Source: Paracoccaceae bacterium (GTDB taxonomy: Bacteria; Pseudomonadota; Alphaproteobacteria; Rhodobacterales; Rhodobacteraceae). From it: DNA of 34,957 bases. Location of the stretch: contig JALTZY010000330.1 in assembly GCA_027045905.1 (NCBI GenBank), positions 1 to 34,957 on the forward strand. The letters are read 5' to 3'. The first letter of the stretch is position 1. Each line of letters opens with the position of its first letter. The translations under genes were made by a program, and so were the position numbers. Under the pieces are notes generated by a model. It ran no database searches. It was not told the origin of the DNA and saw only the letters and a program-made list of their open reading frames with translations. Positions 8,850 through 15,490 of the stretch are shown here, piece after piece.

Positions 8850-10139
8850 ATGAAATTGAAGAAACTCGCGGTTGCGGCTGCGGCCATGGTGGCGCTGGGC
8901 GCCCCGGCGATGGCGGAAATCGTCTTTCCGTCGCTCAGCTACCGCACCGGGCCCTATGCGGCCAACGGCACCCCCTTTGCCGATGGCTATGCCGATTACT
9001 TCACGCTGATCAACGAGCGCGATGGCGGCATCGGCGGCGAGAAGATCCGTCTCCTCGAATGCGAGACCGGCTACAATACCGAGAAGGGCGTCGAATGCTA
9101 CGAATCCACCAAGGGCGAGGGCGCCGTCCTCTATGAGCCGCTTTCCACCGGCATTACCTACCAGCTGATCCCCAAGGCCTCGGCGGACGGCATCCCGGTG
9201 CATTCGGGCGGCTATGGCCGGACCTCCGCGGCCAATGGTGCGGTGTTCAAGTGGATCTTCAACTATCCGACCAACTACTGGTACGGTGCCTCGGTCGCGA
9301 TCAAGCATATCCTCGACCAGGAGGGCGGCGACATCTCGGGCAAGACCATCGCCCTGCTCTACCACAATTCGGCCTACGGCAAGGAGCCGATCCGCACCTT
9401 GGAAGAGCTGGCCAAGAAGCACGGTTTCAACCTGACCCTGCTGCCCGTCGATCACCCCGGTCAGGAGCAGAAGTCCCAGTGGCTGCAGATCCGCCGCGAA
9501 AAGCCCGACTACGTGCTGATGTGGGGATGGGGCGTGATGAACCAGGTCGCCATCCAGGAAGCCGCCAATATCCGCTATCCGATGGATCACTTCATCGGCA
9601 TCTGGTGGTCGGGTTCGGAAAATGACGTGAAGGCCGCCGGCGCCAAGGGCGATGGCTACAAGGCGCTGAGCTTCCACATGCCGGGCAGCGATTTCCCGGT
9701 GTTCGACGACATCCAGAAATACGTCGTCGATGCGGGCAAGGCTGCCGGCGCCGGTGATCAGATCGGTACCGTTCTCTACAACCGCGGCCTCTACGCGGCG
9801 ATGCTGGCGGTCGAGGCCGCCCGTACCGCGCAGGAGCTCAGCGGCAATACCCGGATCACGCCCGCGGAGATGCGCGACGGGATGGAGAATCTCGACATGA
9901 GCGAGGAGAAGATGGCAGCGCTCGGCCTGCCCGGCTTCGGTCCGGCCTTCAAGGTCACCTGCGCCAACCACGGCGGCAACGGCCTCGCGCTGGTGCAGCA
10001 GTGGGATGCCACCGCGCAGAAGTGGAACGTGATCACCGACTATATCGAGCCTGACCTCGAGGTGATCCAGCCGCTGATCGAAGAGGATTCGGCCGCCTTC
10101 GCCGCCGAAAACAACATCACCCCGCGCGACTGCAACTGA
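8850..10139 (+). CDS. Periplasmic substrate-binding protein of the Liv-type transporter
   Basis: A secreted type I periplasmic binding protein (Peripla_BP_6 kind), 429 residues. It starts with a classic Sec signal peptide (MKLKKLAVAAAAMVALGAPAMA, cleavage likely after AMA near residue 23). The mature protein begins EIVFPSLSYRTGPYAANG, the typical first strand and ligand loop. The ATG at 8850 is supported by AGGGAGG 9 nt upstream; the track's start at 8730 lies inside livM. The gene sits between livM and livF with a 71-bp gap before it and a strong hairpin after it, a pattern fitting higher expression of the binding protein. The ligand is unknown. Adjacent CoA ligases make a carboxylic acid, aliphatic or aromatic, more likely than leucine. 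Confidence 0.92.
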   Translation: MKLKKLAVAAAAMVALGAPAMAEIVFPSLSYRTGPYAANGTPFADGYADYFTLINERDGGIGGEKIRLLECETGYNTEKGVECYESTKGEGAVLYEPLSTGITYQLIPKASADGIPVHSGGYGRTSAANGAVFKWIFNYPTNYWYGASVAIKHILDQEGGDISGKTIALLYHNSAYGKEPIRTLEELAKKHGFNLTLLPVDHPGQEQKSQWLQIRREKPDYVLMWGWGVMNQVAIQEAANIRYPMDHFIGIWWSGSENDVKAAGAKGDGYKALSFHMPGSDFPVFDDIQKYVVDAGKAAGAGDQIGTVLYNRGLYAAMLAVEAARTAQELSGNTRITPAEMRDGMENLDMSEEKMAALGLPGFGPAFKVTCANHGGNGLALVQQWDATAQKWNVITDYIEPDLEVIQPLIEEDSAAFAAENNITPRDCN

Positions 10140-10155
10140 TCGCAGGGGCAAGCAC

Positions 10156-10179
10156 GGTCCGGGCCCGGCGGCCCGGACC
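10156..10179 (+). promoter_or_regulatory. Intra-operon 10-bp hairpin after the binding-protein gene
   Basis: A perfect inverted repeat GGTCCGGGCC-CGGC-GGCCCGGACC lies 16 bp after the binding-protein stop and has no T-tract behind it. It would protect the 3' end of the upstream mRNA or partly attenuate livF. It is unlikely to be a full terminator, since livF and the PaaK-like gene have no obvious promoter of their own. Confidence 0.7.
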
Positions 10180-10205
10180 ACCAGCAAAGCACACGGGAAC
10201 CCGCC

Positions 10206-11039
10206 ATGACGGATGTCGCCAAGGATATCGCCAGCAACGAGACCCTGCTCGAAGTCAACAATATCGAGGTGATCTACAACCATGTGATCCTCGTGCTCAA
10301 GGGCGTTTCGCTGAGCGTGCCCAAGGGCGGAATCACTACCCTTCTGGGTGGTAACGGTGCGGGCAAGAGCACCACGCTGAAGGCGATTTCGGCCCTGCTG
10401 CACTCCGAACGCGGCGAGGTGACCAAGGGCACGATCACCTATCGCGGTGACGATATTTCCGGCCATTCCCCGGCCAGTCTGGTGCGCCGCGGCATCATTC
10501 AGGTGATGGAGGGGCGCCATGTCTTCGAGCACCTGACGGTCGAGGAAAACCTGCTGACCGGCGCCTATACCCGCAAGGACGGGCGCGGCGCCATCGCCGC
10601 CGACCTGGAAATGGTCTATGACTACTTTCCGCGCCTCAAGGAGCGGCGCAGGAGCCAGGCAGGCTACACGTCAGGCGGCGAGCAGCAGATGCTGGCCATC
10701 GGTCGCGCCCTGATGAGCCGGCCCGAGACGATCCTTCTGGACGAGCCCTCCATGGGCCTCGCGCCGCAACTGGTGGAAGAGATCTTCACCATCGTCAGGA
10801 ACCTAAACGAAAAGGAAGGCGCGACCTTCCTGCTCGCCGAGCAGAATACCAACGTCGCCCTGCGCTATGCCCATTACGGCTATATCCTCGAAAACGGCCG
10901 CGTGGTGATGGACGGCCCGGCAGAGGATCTGCGCGAGAACCCGGACGTGAAGGAATTCTACCTGGGCATGTCGGAAGAGGGGCGCAAGAGCTTCCGCGAC
11001 GTGCGCAGCTACCGCCGCCGCAAGCGCTGGCTGGCGTAA
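10206..11039 (+). CDS. livF: ABC transporter ATPase LivF-type
   Basis: The second ATPase subunit of the importer, 277 residues. It has Walker A GGNGAGKST, the signature TSGGEQQMLAIGRAL, Walker B ILLDEPSMGL, and AEQN in place of a switch-histidine segment, which is normal for LivF. It carries the LivF hallmark VMEGRHVFEHLTVEENL. A basic tail (about 20 residues ending SYRRRKRWLA) extends beyond the usual LivF end. The start ATG 10206 follows a hairpin-containing 66-bp gap. The PaaK-like gene begins 9 bp after the stop, so it belongs to the same mRNA. Confidence 0.93.
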   Translation: MTDVAKDIASNETLLEVNNIEVIYNHVILVLKGVSLSVPKGGITTLLGGNGAGKSTTLKAISALLHSERGEVTKGTITYRGDDISGHSPASLVRRGIIQVMEGRHVFEHLTVEENLLTGAYTRKDGRGAIAADLEMVYDYFPRLKERRRSQAGYTSGGEQQMLAIGRALMSRPETILLDEPSMGLAPQLVEEIFTIVRNLNEKEGATFLLAEQNTNVALRYAHYGYILENGRVVMDGPAEDLRENPDVKEFYLGMSEEGRKSFRDVRSYRRRKRWLA

Positions 11040-11048
11040 GGGGACAAC

Positions 11049-12251
11049 ATGAGCGAGTATTACGATGCACTGGAAGTGCGCTCGGCCGACGAGCGCCGCG
11101 CCGATCAGGAGGCTGCCTTTCTGTCCCAGGTGAGACGGGTCCGGGAAGCGCCCGGGTCGTATCTGGCCGAGGCTGACGAAGTGCGCGGGCTTGACGATCT
11201 GGCGCGTCTGCCGGTGCTGCGCAAGTCCGATCTTGTCCGCCGGCAGAAGGAAAAGCCGCCTTTTGGCGGGGTGCCGATCTCGAATCTCGCGCATGTCTTT
11301 CAGAGCCCCGGGCCGATCTACGAGCCGGGCGGGGTGAGCCGCGACTGGTGGCGCATGGGCCGGGGCCTGTTTGCCGCCGGGATCCGCCAGGGCGACATCG
11401 TGCAGAACTGCTTCTCCTACCACCTGACCCCGGCGGGGACGATGTTTGAAAACGCCATTCGCGCTCTCGGGGCGGTCTCGGTGCCCGCCGGCGTGGGCCA
11501 GACCTCCCTGCAGGTGCGCGCGGCCCATGACATCGGCACCACCGCCTATGTGGGCACGCCAGATTACCTCAAGGTGATCCTCGACCGCGCCGATGAAGAG
11601 GGGGTGGCGCTAAAAATCACCAAAGCCGCCGTGGGCGGCGGGGCGCTGTTTCCCTCCCTGCGCCAGGAATATGCTGATCGCGGCATCACCTGCCTGCAGG
11701 GCTACGGCACCGCCGATCTGGGCTCGATCGCCTATGAGAGCCCGGCCATGGAGGGGATGATCGTGGATGAAGGCGTGATCGTCGAGATCGTGCGCCCGGG
11801 CACCGGCGAGCCGCTGGAAGAGGGCGAGGTGGGCGAGGTGGTCGTCACCACGCTCAACCCGGACTATCCGCTGATCCGCTTTGCCACCGGCGACCTCTCG
11901 GCGGTGCTGCCGGGCCAGAGCCCCTGCGGGCGCACCAACATGCGCATCAAGGGCTGGATGGGACGTGCCGACCAGACCACCAAGATCAAGGGCATGTTCG
12001 TGCGCCCCGAGCAGGTGGCCGATTTCGTCGCCCGGCACGCCGAGGTGAGGCGTGCCCGGGTGATCGCCGCGCGTGAGGGCGAAAGCGACGTCATGCTGGT
12101 GCGCGTCGAGGCCGAGGGTGGCGGCGATGCCGATGCCTATGCCGCTTCGGTAGCCGAAATCCTGAAGCTGCGCGGCAAAATCGAGGTGGTAACGCCCGGC
12201 AGCCTGCCCAATGACGGACTGGTGATCGAGGATACCCGCAGCTACGACTGA
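11049..12251 (+). CDS. PaaK-like (phenylacetate-CoA ligase family) protein, probably lacking ligase motifs
   Basis: A cytoplasmic protein of 400 residues, shorter than PaaK (about 430-440). The fold markers of the family are clear: GYGTADLG, YPLIRFATGDLS and MGRADQTTKIKGMFVRPEQV, so the adenylate-forming scaffold is there. However, the serine/threonine/glycine-rich phosphate loop expected near residue 80-95 reads QSPGPIYEPGG. The C-terminus reads LPNDGLVIEDTRSYD, where active ligases have a lysine in a GKxxR-like context. The E of the usual YGxTE motif is also changed. It is the last gene of the acs-liv operon, so a role with the imported substrate or its CoA ester is likely. It could be a divergent ligase, a regulator or a binding protein; I cannot decide. 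Confidence 0.8.
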   Translation: MSEYYDALEVRSADERRADQEAAFLSQVRRVREAPGSYLAEADEVRGLDDLARLPVLRKSDLVRRQKEKPPFGGVPISNLAHVFQSPGPIYEPGGVSRDWWRMGRGLFAAGIRQGDIVQNCFSYHLTPAGTMFENAIRALGAVSVPAGVGQTSLQVRAAHDIGTTAYVGTPDYLKVILDRADEEGVALKITKAAVGGGALFPSLRQEYADRGITCLQGYGTADLGSIAYESPAMEGMIVDEGVIVEIVRPGTGEPLEEGEVGEVVVTTLNPDYPLIRFATGDLSAVLPGQSPCGRTNMRIKGWMGRADQTTKIKGMFVRPEQVADFVARHAEVRRARVIAAREGESDVMLVRVEAEGGGDADAYAASVAEILKLRGKIEVVTPGSLPNDGLVIEDTRSYD

Positions 12252-12356
12252 TACGGTCGAGGCGTTTCGGAACGATCCGGCCGGGCGCTCCGAAGCGCGG
12301 CATGGCGCTGGCGGCTTGTGATTTTCGGGGCGACATCCTAACAATACCCCGAACCG

Positions 12357-12366
12357 TTTCGCGAAA
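12357..12366. promoter_or_regulatory. 10-bp palindrome upstream of the LacI-type regulator
   Basis: TTTCGCGAAA is a perfect palindrome 115 bp before the regulator's start codon, in a 230-bp gap that holds no gene. It could be part of an autoregulatory operator. The centre is GC rather than the CG usual for LacI-family sites, so support is weak. Confidence 0.25.
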
Positions 12367-12481
12367 AATGCGGAACATTGGAAGCTCTTGCCGCGCTTCA
12401 GCCGGGGCCTGTTCCGGTTTCGGGCCGAAGTGCTTTAACGAAACGCTTTGGCACCGGGGCGTATTCATTGCAGGATGGGCC

Positions 12482-13510
12482 ATGACCGATACCGCCAGAC
12501 CTTTCCGCCGCCCGCTGACGCTGCGCGATGTGTCCGAAGCCTCCGGGGTCAGCGAGATGACCGTCAGTCGGGTGCTGCGCAACCGTGGCGATGTCAGCGC
12601 CCCTACCCGCGAGCGGGTTCTGGCCGCGGCCAAGGCGCTGGGCTATGTACCCAACAGGATCGCCGGCGCCCTAGCTTCGCAGCGGGTGAATCTGGTGGCG
12701 GTGATCATCCCCTCACTGTCCAACATGGTGTTTCCCGAAGTGATGACCGGCATCAGCGAAGTGCTGGCCGATACCGGCCTGCAGCCGGTGGTCGGGGTCA
12801 CCGGCTACAGGCCCGAACGCGAGGAGAAGGTGCTCTACGAAATGCTGTCCTGGCGCCCTTCGGGGGTGATCATCGCCGGGCTCGAGCATTCCGATGCCTC
12901 CCGCGCCATGCTCAGGGCCGCCGGCATCCCCGTGGTCGAGATCATGGACAGCGACGGCGAGGCGATCGACGCGGTGGTGGGCATTTCTCACCGCCGCGCC
13001 GGGCGGGTCATGGCCGAGGCGATCCTCGAGGCCGGCTATCGCAGGATCGGCTTCCTGGGTACGAAGATGCTGCTCGACCACCGCGCCCGCAAGCGTTTCG
13101 AAGGCTTTACCCAGGCGTTGGCCAAGGCCGGCGTGGAAATCGCCGATCAGGAGTTTTACGAGGGAGGATCGGCCCTGCTCAAGGGGCGGGAGATGACCGA
13201 GGCGATCCTCGCGCGCAGCCCGGATCTGGATTTCCTATATTATTCCAACGACATGATCGGTGCGGGCGGGCTGCTTTACTGCCTGGACCGGAATATCGAC
13301 GTGCCCGGCCGGATCGGGCTTGCCGGCTTCAACGGGGTCGAGCTCCTGCAGGGGCTGCCGCGCCGGCTGGCCACCATGGATGCCTGCCGCGCCGAAATCG
13401 GTCGGGAGGCGGCGCGGATCATCGCCGCGCGCGCCGATGGTTCCGGCGAGGGGGGCGAGCGCATCGAACTGACCCCGGAAATCGTGCCCGGCGATACGCT
13501 GCGCGCCTGA
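12482..13510 (+). CDS. LacI-family transcriptional regulator
   Basis: A DNA-binding repressor of 342 residues. The N-terminal helix-turn-helix reads LTLRDVSEASGVSEMTVSRVLRN, followed by the hinge LGYVPNRIAGALASQ that inserts in the minor groove. The rest is a periplasmic-binding-protein-like effector domain starting LVAVIIPSLSNMVFPEV. The sequence resembles the gluconate-repressor (GntR-type LacI) branch, so a sugar acid is a possible effector. The track starts at 12302, but the ATG at 12482 gives the normal short N-terminus before the HTH. No sugar transport or catabolic genes flank it; its targets may be elsewhere or the upstream acs-liv operon. The ribosome site is weak. Confidence 0.9.
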   Translation: MTDTARPFRRPLTLRDVSEASGVSEMTVSRVLRNRGDVSAPTRERVLAAAKALGYVPNRIAGALASQRVNLVAVIIPSLSNMVFPEVMTGISEVLADTGLQPVVGVTGYRPEREEKVLYEMLSWRPSGVIIAGLEHSDASRAMLRAAGIPVVEIMDSDGEAIDAVVGISHRRAGRVMAEAILEAGYRRIGFLGTKMLLDHRARKRFEGFTQALAKAGVEIADQEFYEGGSALLKGREMTEAILARSPDLDFLYYSNDMIGAGGLLYCLDRNIDVPGRIGLAGFNGVELLQGLPRRLATMDACRAEIGREAARIIAARADGSGEGGERIELTPEIVPGDTLRA

Positions 13511-13546
13511 ATGCCCGGAGCCCCGGAACGGAGCGCCCGCAATACG

Positions 13547-13569
13547 AAAAGCCCGCCGGTCCGGCGGGC
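13547..13569 (-). terminator. Rho-independent terminator of rpmJ
   Basis: Read on the minus strand, the 9-bp complementary arms CCGGCGGGC/GCCCGCCGG are followed by TTTT. It lies 55 bp downstream of the rpmJ stop. On the plus strand no T-run follows, so it serves mainly the minus strand, though the stem may also slow transcription leaving the LacI-type gene. Confidence 0.8.
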
Positions 13570-13624
13570 CTGTCTGACTGATCGTTTCAACCGCCCGCGG
13601 GTTGCTGCAGGCGTTTCTCCGGGC

Positions 13625-13750
13625 TCAGCCCTGGCGGGCCTTGAAGCGGCGCTGCGTCTTGTTGATCACATAAACGCGGCCCTTGCGGCGCACCACGCGG
13701 CAATCACGGTGCCGGTTCTTCAGCGAGCGGAGTGAATTGCGGACTTTCAT
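13625..13750 (-). CDS. rpmJ: Large ribosomal subunit protein bL36
   Basis: A small basic ribosomal protein of 41 residues that binds 23S rRNA in the 50S subunit. The sequence starts [20 protein letters not shown] and ends RRFKARQG. Only one cysteine remains, so this is the zinc-independent form usual in Alphaproteobacteria rather than the four-ligand zinc form. The track merges it into a 118-residue ORF starting at 13981 that runs through the tRNA; the ATG at 13750, preceded by GAGAAGGG, is the correct start. It lies 65 bp downstream of tRNA-Val on the same strand and is closed by a terminator. Confidence 0.96.
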   Translation of the reverse strand: MKVRNSLRSLKNRHRDCRVVRRKGRVYVINKTQRRFKARQG

Positions 13751-13815
13751 GGCCCTTCTCCTGTCTTCCCGGCGCCAGCGCGCCTCTTCGGTCATGCCCC
13801 GGAGGGCGACGATGG

Positions 13816-13890
13816 TGGTGGGCGATACTGGGATCGAACCAGTGACCCCTTCGATGTCAACGAAGTGCTCTACCGCTGAGCTAATCGCCC
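13816..13890 (-). tRNA. tRNA-Val(GAC)
   Basis: A full cloverleaf of 75 nt including an encoded CCA. Acceptor stem GGGCGAT/ATCGCCC, D arm GCTC-AGCGGTA-GAGC, anticodon arm CTTCG-TTGACAT-CGAAG with anticodon GAC, five-base variable loop, and T arm ACTGG-TTCGATC-CCAGT all pair perfectly. It decodes GUC and GUU valine codons. A consensus-like promoter lies upstream and rpmJ lies downstream on the same strand. Confidence 0.97.
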
Positions 13891-13952
13891 TTGGTCTTCC
13901 GGCGGGGTTGCCGCCAAAAACATACGACGCGGAAACCCGCGCCGATGGGGCG

Positions 13953-13981
13953 TCTATAAAAGGAGTCGCCGGGTTGTTCAA
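13953..13981 (-). promoter_or_regulatory. Sigma-70 type promoter of tRNA-Val(GAC)
   Basis: On the minus strand TTGAAC (13981-13976) and TATAGA (13958-13953) are separated by exactly 17 bp. The -10 box lies about 63 bp before the mature tRNA 5' end. This is the best-looking housekeeping promoter in the window. Confidence 0.75.
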
Positions 13982-14066
13982 GGGGTTTTGATGCGGTGGC
14001 GTTTTGCCTTATATGGTGGGCACGGTGTCCCGCCGGTATCCGCCCCATCGGCCCTGAAAGGAGGCT

Positions 14067-14120
14067 ATGCGAGCCGGGGCCGGAAGCGGGCATATCCGGG
14101 AACCAGATGCCCGGATATGA
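14067..14120 (+). CDS. Possible 17-residue leader peptide upstream of the amidohydrolase gene
   Basis: A near-perfect Shine-Dalgarno AAAGGAGG stands 2 bp before an ATG that opens a 17-codon frame (MRAGAGSGHIREPDARI) ending 42 bp before the next gene. The spacing is too short for an efficient start and the peptide has no run of a single amino acid. It may be chance. The rest of this 270-bp gap holds only the tRNA promoter. Confidence 0.2.
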   Translation: MRAGAGSGHIREPDARI

Positions 14121-14162
14121 ACAGGAGCAGGGACAGGAAGAGCAGAAGCCCCTGGAGAGAGA

Positions 14163-15023
14163 ATGCGAAACCCGCCTTTCCTTCTGACCATGCCCGCCCG
14201 GCGCAGTACGGCGGTGGTGTTTTCCTCGCCGCATAGCGGGCGGGCCTATGGGCGGGCGTTTCGTCGGGCGGCGGTGATCGGAATCAGGGCGCTGCGCTCC
14301 TCGGAGGATGCCTTTGTCGATATGCTGTTCGACAGCGCGCCGGCCCATGGCGCGCCGCTGCTTTCGGCGACGGCGCCCCGATCCTGGCTCGATCTCAATC
14401 GCGGCACCGACGAGCTCGATCCGGCCCTGATCCGGGGAGTCCGGAGTACTTCGCTCAATCCGAGGATCACTTCGGGTCTCGGCGTCATCCCCCGGGTGGT
14501 ATCCGGGGGGCGGGCCATTTACCGGGGCAGGATTTCCCGGGCCGAGGCCGATTTCCGCATCCGCGAATACTGGCATCCCTACCATGCCATGCTGAACAGG
14601 CTCCTGCAGGAGAGCCACGCGCAGTTTGGCCAGGCAATTCTGATCGACTGCCATTCGATGCCACATGAGGCCCTGCACAATCTGTGCCGGCATGAGCGCT
14701 CCCGCCCCGAGGTGGTGCTCGGAGACCGCTTCGGCAGTTCAGCCGCGGCGGAGATCACCGATCGGATCGAGGCGGCCTTTGCCGGGGCCGGCCTGCATGT
14801 GGCCCGCAACAAGCCCTTTGCCGGGGCCTTCATCGCCCAGCATTACGGGCGGCCGTCACGGGGCCAGCATGTGGTGCAGGTCGAGATCGACCGCGCGCTC
14901 TATATGAACGAACGCGAATTGCGGCCAAACGGCAATTTCTACCACCTCAAGGCGCTCCTTGACGCGGTTATTGGAGAAATTGTCGCTCTGGGACAGGAGA
15001 AGTGCCCGCTGGCGGCGGAATAG
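14163..15023 (+). CDS. N-formylglutamate amidohydrolase family protein
   Basis: A probable cytoplasmic zinc hydrolase of 286 residues that would cleave N-formyl-L-glutamate to glutamate and formate, as in the last step of one histidine degradation route. Family marks include SSPHSGRAY near the N-terminus (metal-binding histidine), the conserved aspartate and arginine in LDLNRG, LIDCHSMP in the centre and VQVEIDRALYMNE towards the end. The ATG at 14163 has a GGAGAGAG ribosome site; an ATG nine codons later is possible. No other histidine-utilisation genes are near, so its real substrate may be another N-acyl amino acid. Family assignment is good, the exact reaction less so. Confidence 0.85.
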   Translation: MRNPPFLLTMPARRSTAVVFSSPHSGRAYGRAFRRAAVIGIRALRSSEDAFVDMLFDSAPAHGAPLLSATAPRSWLDLNRGTDELDPALIRGVRSTSLNPRITSGLGVIPRVVSGGRAIYRGRISRAEADFRIREYWHPYHAMLNRLLQESHAQFGQAILIDCHSMPHEALHNLCRHERSRPEVVLGDRFGSSAAAEITDRIEAAFAGAGLHVARNKPFAGAFIAQHYGRPSRGQHVVQVEIDRALYMNERELRPNGNFYHLKALLDAVIGEIVALGQEKCPLAAE

Positions 15024-15030
15024 GCGCCTG

Positions 15031-15405
15031 CTACAGTTGCAATTCTCCGCGCCATTTGGTCAGGGCACGCAGGAGCTTGGACGATTTCTCGGCATATTCG
15101 CCGTCCAGCAGGGTGTAGGCCTCCGCTTTCTTGCCTTCCTCGGCGAGGGCTGCCACGCGCGCGGCGACATCGTGGAATTCCGCGTGCAGCCGGCGCGTGA
15201 CCTGGTAGGGCTTGCCGGCCTTGGTCTCTTCGTCGAAATCCGGTCCATAGAGCCACTTGCCGAAATCGCACTTGTTATCCACCGCGATGTCTGCGGGGGC
15301 GGTTTCGCAATTGCCGAGATTGATCGCGGTGGTCAGGCGCCGGTTCCAGGCGTCATGTGCGGCGATGGCGGCGCGGATTTCCTTGTCCAGTACTGCGTGA
15401 TCCAT
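15031..15405 (-). CDS. Stand-alone CZB-domain (zinc-binding) protein
   Basis: A soluble protein of 124 residues that consists only of a chemoreceptor zinc-binding (CZB) domain. The four expected metal ligands are visible: an early histidine in AAHDAWNRRL, the cysteine in CDFGKWLYG, and the two histidines in RRLHAEFHDV. CZB domains in chemoreceptors and diguanylate cyclases sense zinc or oxidants such as hypochlorous acid through the zinc-thiolate. Here there is no fused output domain and no chemotaxis gene nearby. GGAGG lies 9 nt before the ATG. The partner protein is unknown. Confidence 0.85.
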   Translation of the reverse strand: MDHAVLDKEIRAAIAAHDAWNRRLTTAINLGNCETAPADIAVDNKCDFGKWLYGPDFDEETKAGKPYQVTRRLHAEFHDVAARVAALAEEGKKAEAYTLLDGEYAEKSSKLLRALTKWRGELQL

Positions 15406-15490
15406 GTCGAGAAGCCTCCGTTCCAGCAGATTCGCAGGAAGGCTAGGGCCAACAGGAAAATATCGGGTTAACGCTTTTGCATTTTGCTGT

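Noticed and set aside
8832-10532. A 566-residue minus-strand ORF spanning the binding protein and livF
   Set aside because: It crosses two well-defined plus-strand genes and shows no domain of its own.
12285-12298. GCGCT-CCGA-AGCGC hairpin after the PaaK-like gene as a terminator
   Set aside because: The stem is only 5 bp and no T-run follows, so it cannot be called.
13625-13981. A 118-residue ORF joining the tRNA region to L36
   Set aside because: The upstream 77 residues are translated tRNA and spacer; only the last 41 residues are bL36.
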